Shown here piece by piece: positions 5,643 through 6,560 of a stretch of 6,560 nt of DNA; position 1 is the stretch's first letter, and every line of letters starts with the position of its first letter. The notes under the pieces are model-generated. The model was not told the origin of the DNA. It made no database searches and worked only from the letters and a program-made list of their open reading frames with translations. This stretch comes from an uncultured Kineosporia sp. Its GTDB lineage: Bacteria > Actinomycetota > Actinomycetes > Actinomycetales > Kineosporiaceae. The stretch lies in NCBI GenBank assembly GCA_937859855.1, contig CALMAR010000452.1:1-6560 (forward strand), in the 5' to 3' direction. The position numbers and the translations under genes are program-made.

Positions 5643-5652
5643 GTCTCATCGC
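5643..5652. promoter_or_regulatory. Extra half-site beside the TetR operator
   Basis: GTCTCATCGC resembles the right arm of the adjacent operator (GTCTTATCAC) at 8 of 10 positions and in the same orientation. It lies 1 bp before the left arm, on the TetR-gene side. With the left arm it forms a second, weaker inverted pair, which could allow cooperative binding or a graded response. Confidence 0.35.
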
Positions 5653-5653
5653 T

Positions 5654-5676
5654 GTGATAGGACTTCGTCTTATCAC
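5654..5676. promoter_or_regulatory. 23-bp near-perfect inverted repeat, probable TetR-family operator
   Basis: The arms GTGATAGGAC (5654-5663) and GTCTTATCAC (5667-5676) are complementary at 9 of 10 positions around a TTC centre. The site lies midway in the divergent gap, 20 bp before the oxidoreductase ATG and 32 bp before the TetR start. Size, symmetry and position are what is expected for a TetR-family dimer site. I could not assign convincing -35/-10 hexamers to either gene around it. Confidence 0.7.
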
Positions 5677-5696
5677 TCTAGCGAGGAGCAAAGTCC

Positions 5697-6560
5697 ATGA
5701 GCCGAGCGGTCATCTACGAGTCCTTCGGAGGACCTGAGGTTCTCCACCTCCGGGAGGTGCCGGAGCCTCATGCCGGGCCGGGCGAGGTCCGCGTCCGGGT
5801 CCGGGCCGTTGGCCTGAACCCGATGGACTGGATCTTCTCGTCCATGCCGGACATGGCCGCTCAGTTCGGCATCAGTCTGCCTTCGGGCTTCGCACATGAC
5901 TTCGCGGGCGTCGTCGACGAGGTTGGCGAGGGCGTCACCGGCTTCTCGGCCGGCGATCGCGTATACGGAGGGGTGCAAGCGAGAGCCGCAGCCGACTTCG
6001 TGGTAATCGCCAGGCCGGCGCAGACCCTCTATCTCACCCCCGGCGAGATCACCGACGAGGTCGCGAGCACCATCACCGTAGCCGGCCTGACGGCTGCGGC
6101 CGCTCTGGCAGCGATTGGCCTGCATGCCGGTGACACGGTGCTGATCGGCGGCGCGGCCGGTGGTGTGGGCGTGTTCACCGTCCAACTGGCCAGGCTCGCG
6201 GGCGCCAGGGTCATCGGAACCGCGTCTGCGGCCACCTTCGACTTCGTCGAGACGCTGGGGGCGGAGCCGGTGGCCCACGGTGCAGGCCTGGAGGACCGGG
6301 TCAGCGCTCTCGCGCCGAACGGCATCACCGCTGCCGCTGATCTGTTCGGCACCGAGGCGGCCGAAGCCGCACTCGCGCTTGGCGTTCCACCCGAGCGGAT
6401 TTCCACTATTGCCGCCGGGCCGAATCCGCCTGGTGGCGTGCGGGCGACCGGCGGCGCCGGCTTCGACCTCGCCCAGCCAAGCCATGACCGCATCTCGGCC
6501 GCGCAGACGGAATACGGCATCTACAAGCCGCTCGACCTGTCGAAGATCGAAACGGATCGC
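5697..6560 (+). CDS. Zinc-independent MDR family NAD(P)-dependent oxidoreductase (quinone oxidoreductase-like), C-terminus cut by window edge
   Basis: The visible 288 residues cover nearly all of a protein family that is usually about 300-330 aa. The GroES-like N-terminal domain is shown by RAVIYESFGGPEVL (3-16), GEVRVRVRAVGLNPMDW (29-45), DFAGVVDEVGEGVTGFSAGDRVYG (68-91). The Rossmann nucleotide-binding loop is GGAAGGVGVFTVQLARLAGARVIGT (151-175). There is no cysteine in the visible part, so neither catalytic nor structural zinc is expected; this fits the quinone reductase/enoyl reductase branch rather than alcohol dehydrogenases. ATG at 5697 has AGGAG (5684-5688) 8 nt upstream. It diverges from the TetR gene across a strong palindrome, so substrate-type induction through TetR is likely. 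Such pairs commonly handle quinones or reactive enones, but the substrate is not determined here. No clear functional link to the ligase-thiolase set is visible. Confidence 0.9.
   Translation, partial: MSRAVIYESFGGPEVLHLREVPEPHAGPGEVRVRVRAVGLNPMDWIFSSMPDMAAQFGISLPSGFAHDFAGVVDEVGEGVTGFSAGDRVYGGVQARAAADFVVIARPAQTLYLTPGEITDEVASTITVAGLTAAAALAAIGLHAGDTVLIGGAAGGVGVFTVQLARLAGARVIGTASAATFDFVETLGAEPVAHGAGLEDRVSALAPNGITAAADLFGTEAAEAALALGVPPERISTIAAGPNPPGGVRATGGAGFDLAQPSHDRISAAQTEYGIYKPLDLSKIETDR

Noticed and set aside
5654..5676. GTGATA...TATCAC arms considered as an archaeal TrmB-like (TATCAC-N5-GTGATA) site
   Set aside because: The arms are in the opposite order and the spacing is 11, and the site sits between a TetR gene and its divergent partner, so a TetR operator is the simpler reading.
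5673..6485. Minus-strand open frame of 270 codons opposite the oxidoreductase
   Set aside because: It would cover the operator and the start of the oxidoreductase, which has clear MDR motifs and a good ribosome-binding site; the shadow frame has no recognisable domain.
1..6560. CRISPR arrays, insertion sequences, tRNA or rRNA genes, attachment sites
   Set aside because: No regularly spaced repeats, transposase features, terminal inverted repeats, or cloverleaf/rRNA-like stretches were seen on either strand.

Overview
The window looks like chromosome from a high-GC actinobacterium. Base composition is very GC-rich, start codons include GTG and TTG, -10 boxes are TANNNT-like, and one gene appears leaderless. 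I cannot name a genus from the sequence.

Layout, left to right. Positions 1-1418 (minus) hold a two-gene operon: a thiolase (273-1418), then a crotonase (enoyl-CoA hydratase superfamily) that starts inside the thiolase stop region and runs off the left edge (1-280). A second crotonase (1453-2217, plus) is transcribed divergently from the thiolase through a 34-bp gap packed with two overlapping -10 boxes and a palindrome. It converges on a TrmB-family regulator (2246-3133, minus), with a small hairpin between the two stops. Upstream of the regulator, in the same direction, lies an AMP-forming acid:CoA ligase of the DhbE/EntE (2,3-dihydroxybenzoate-AMP ligase) type (3195-4850, minus). After a 186-bp gap come a TetR-family repressor (5037-5621, minus) and a divergent zinc-free quinone-oxidoreductase-like MDR enzyme (5697-6560, plus, cut by the right edge). 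A 23-bp near-perfect operator lies between these last two.

Working together (inference): the ligase would activate a carboxylic acid, probably aromatic or alicyclic, to its CoA thioester. The crotonases would act on ring or chain enoyl/ketoacyl-CoA intermediates, and the thiolase would release acetyl-CoA or a similar unit. The link between the groups is more than proximity. Nearly the same 16-bp palindrome, of form ACCTmC-N4-GTAGGT, lies in the bidirectional thiolase/crotonase promoter (1426-1441) and in the ligase promoter (4881-4896). This suggests one regulator controls all three transcripts; the TrmB-like protein encoded behind the ligase is the local candidate. No acyl-CoA dehydrogenase or hydroxyacyl-CoA dehydrogenase is present, so the pathway is incomplete here. 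The TetR/MDR pair has a different operator and looks like a separate, self-contained module.

The parts least explained by standard annotation are: the ligase's substrate pocket, which matches neither the dihydroxybenzoate nor the salicylate pattern; the plus-strand crotonase, which lacks both classical hydratase glutamates; and the shared-operator, shared -10 wiring.
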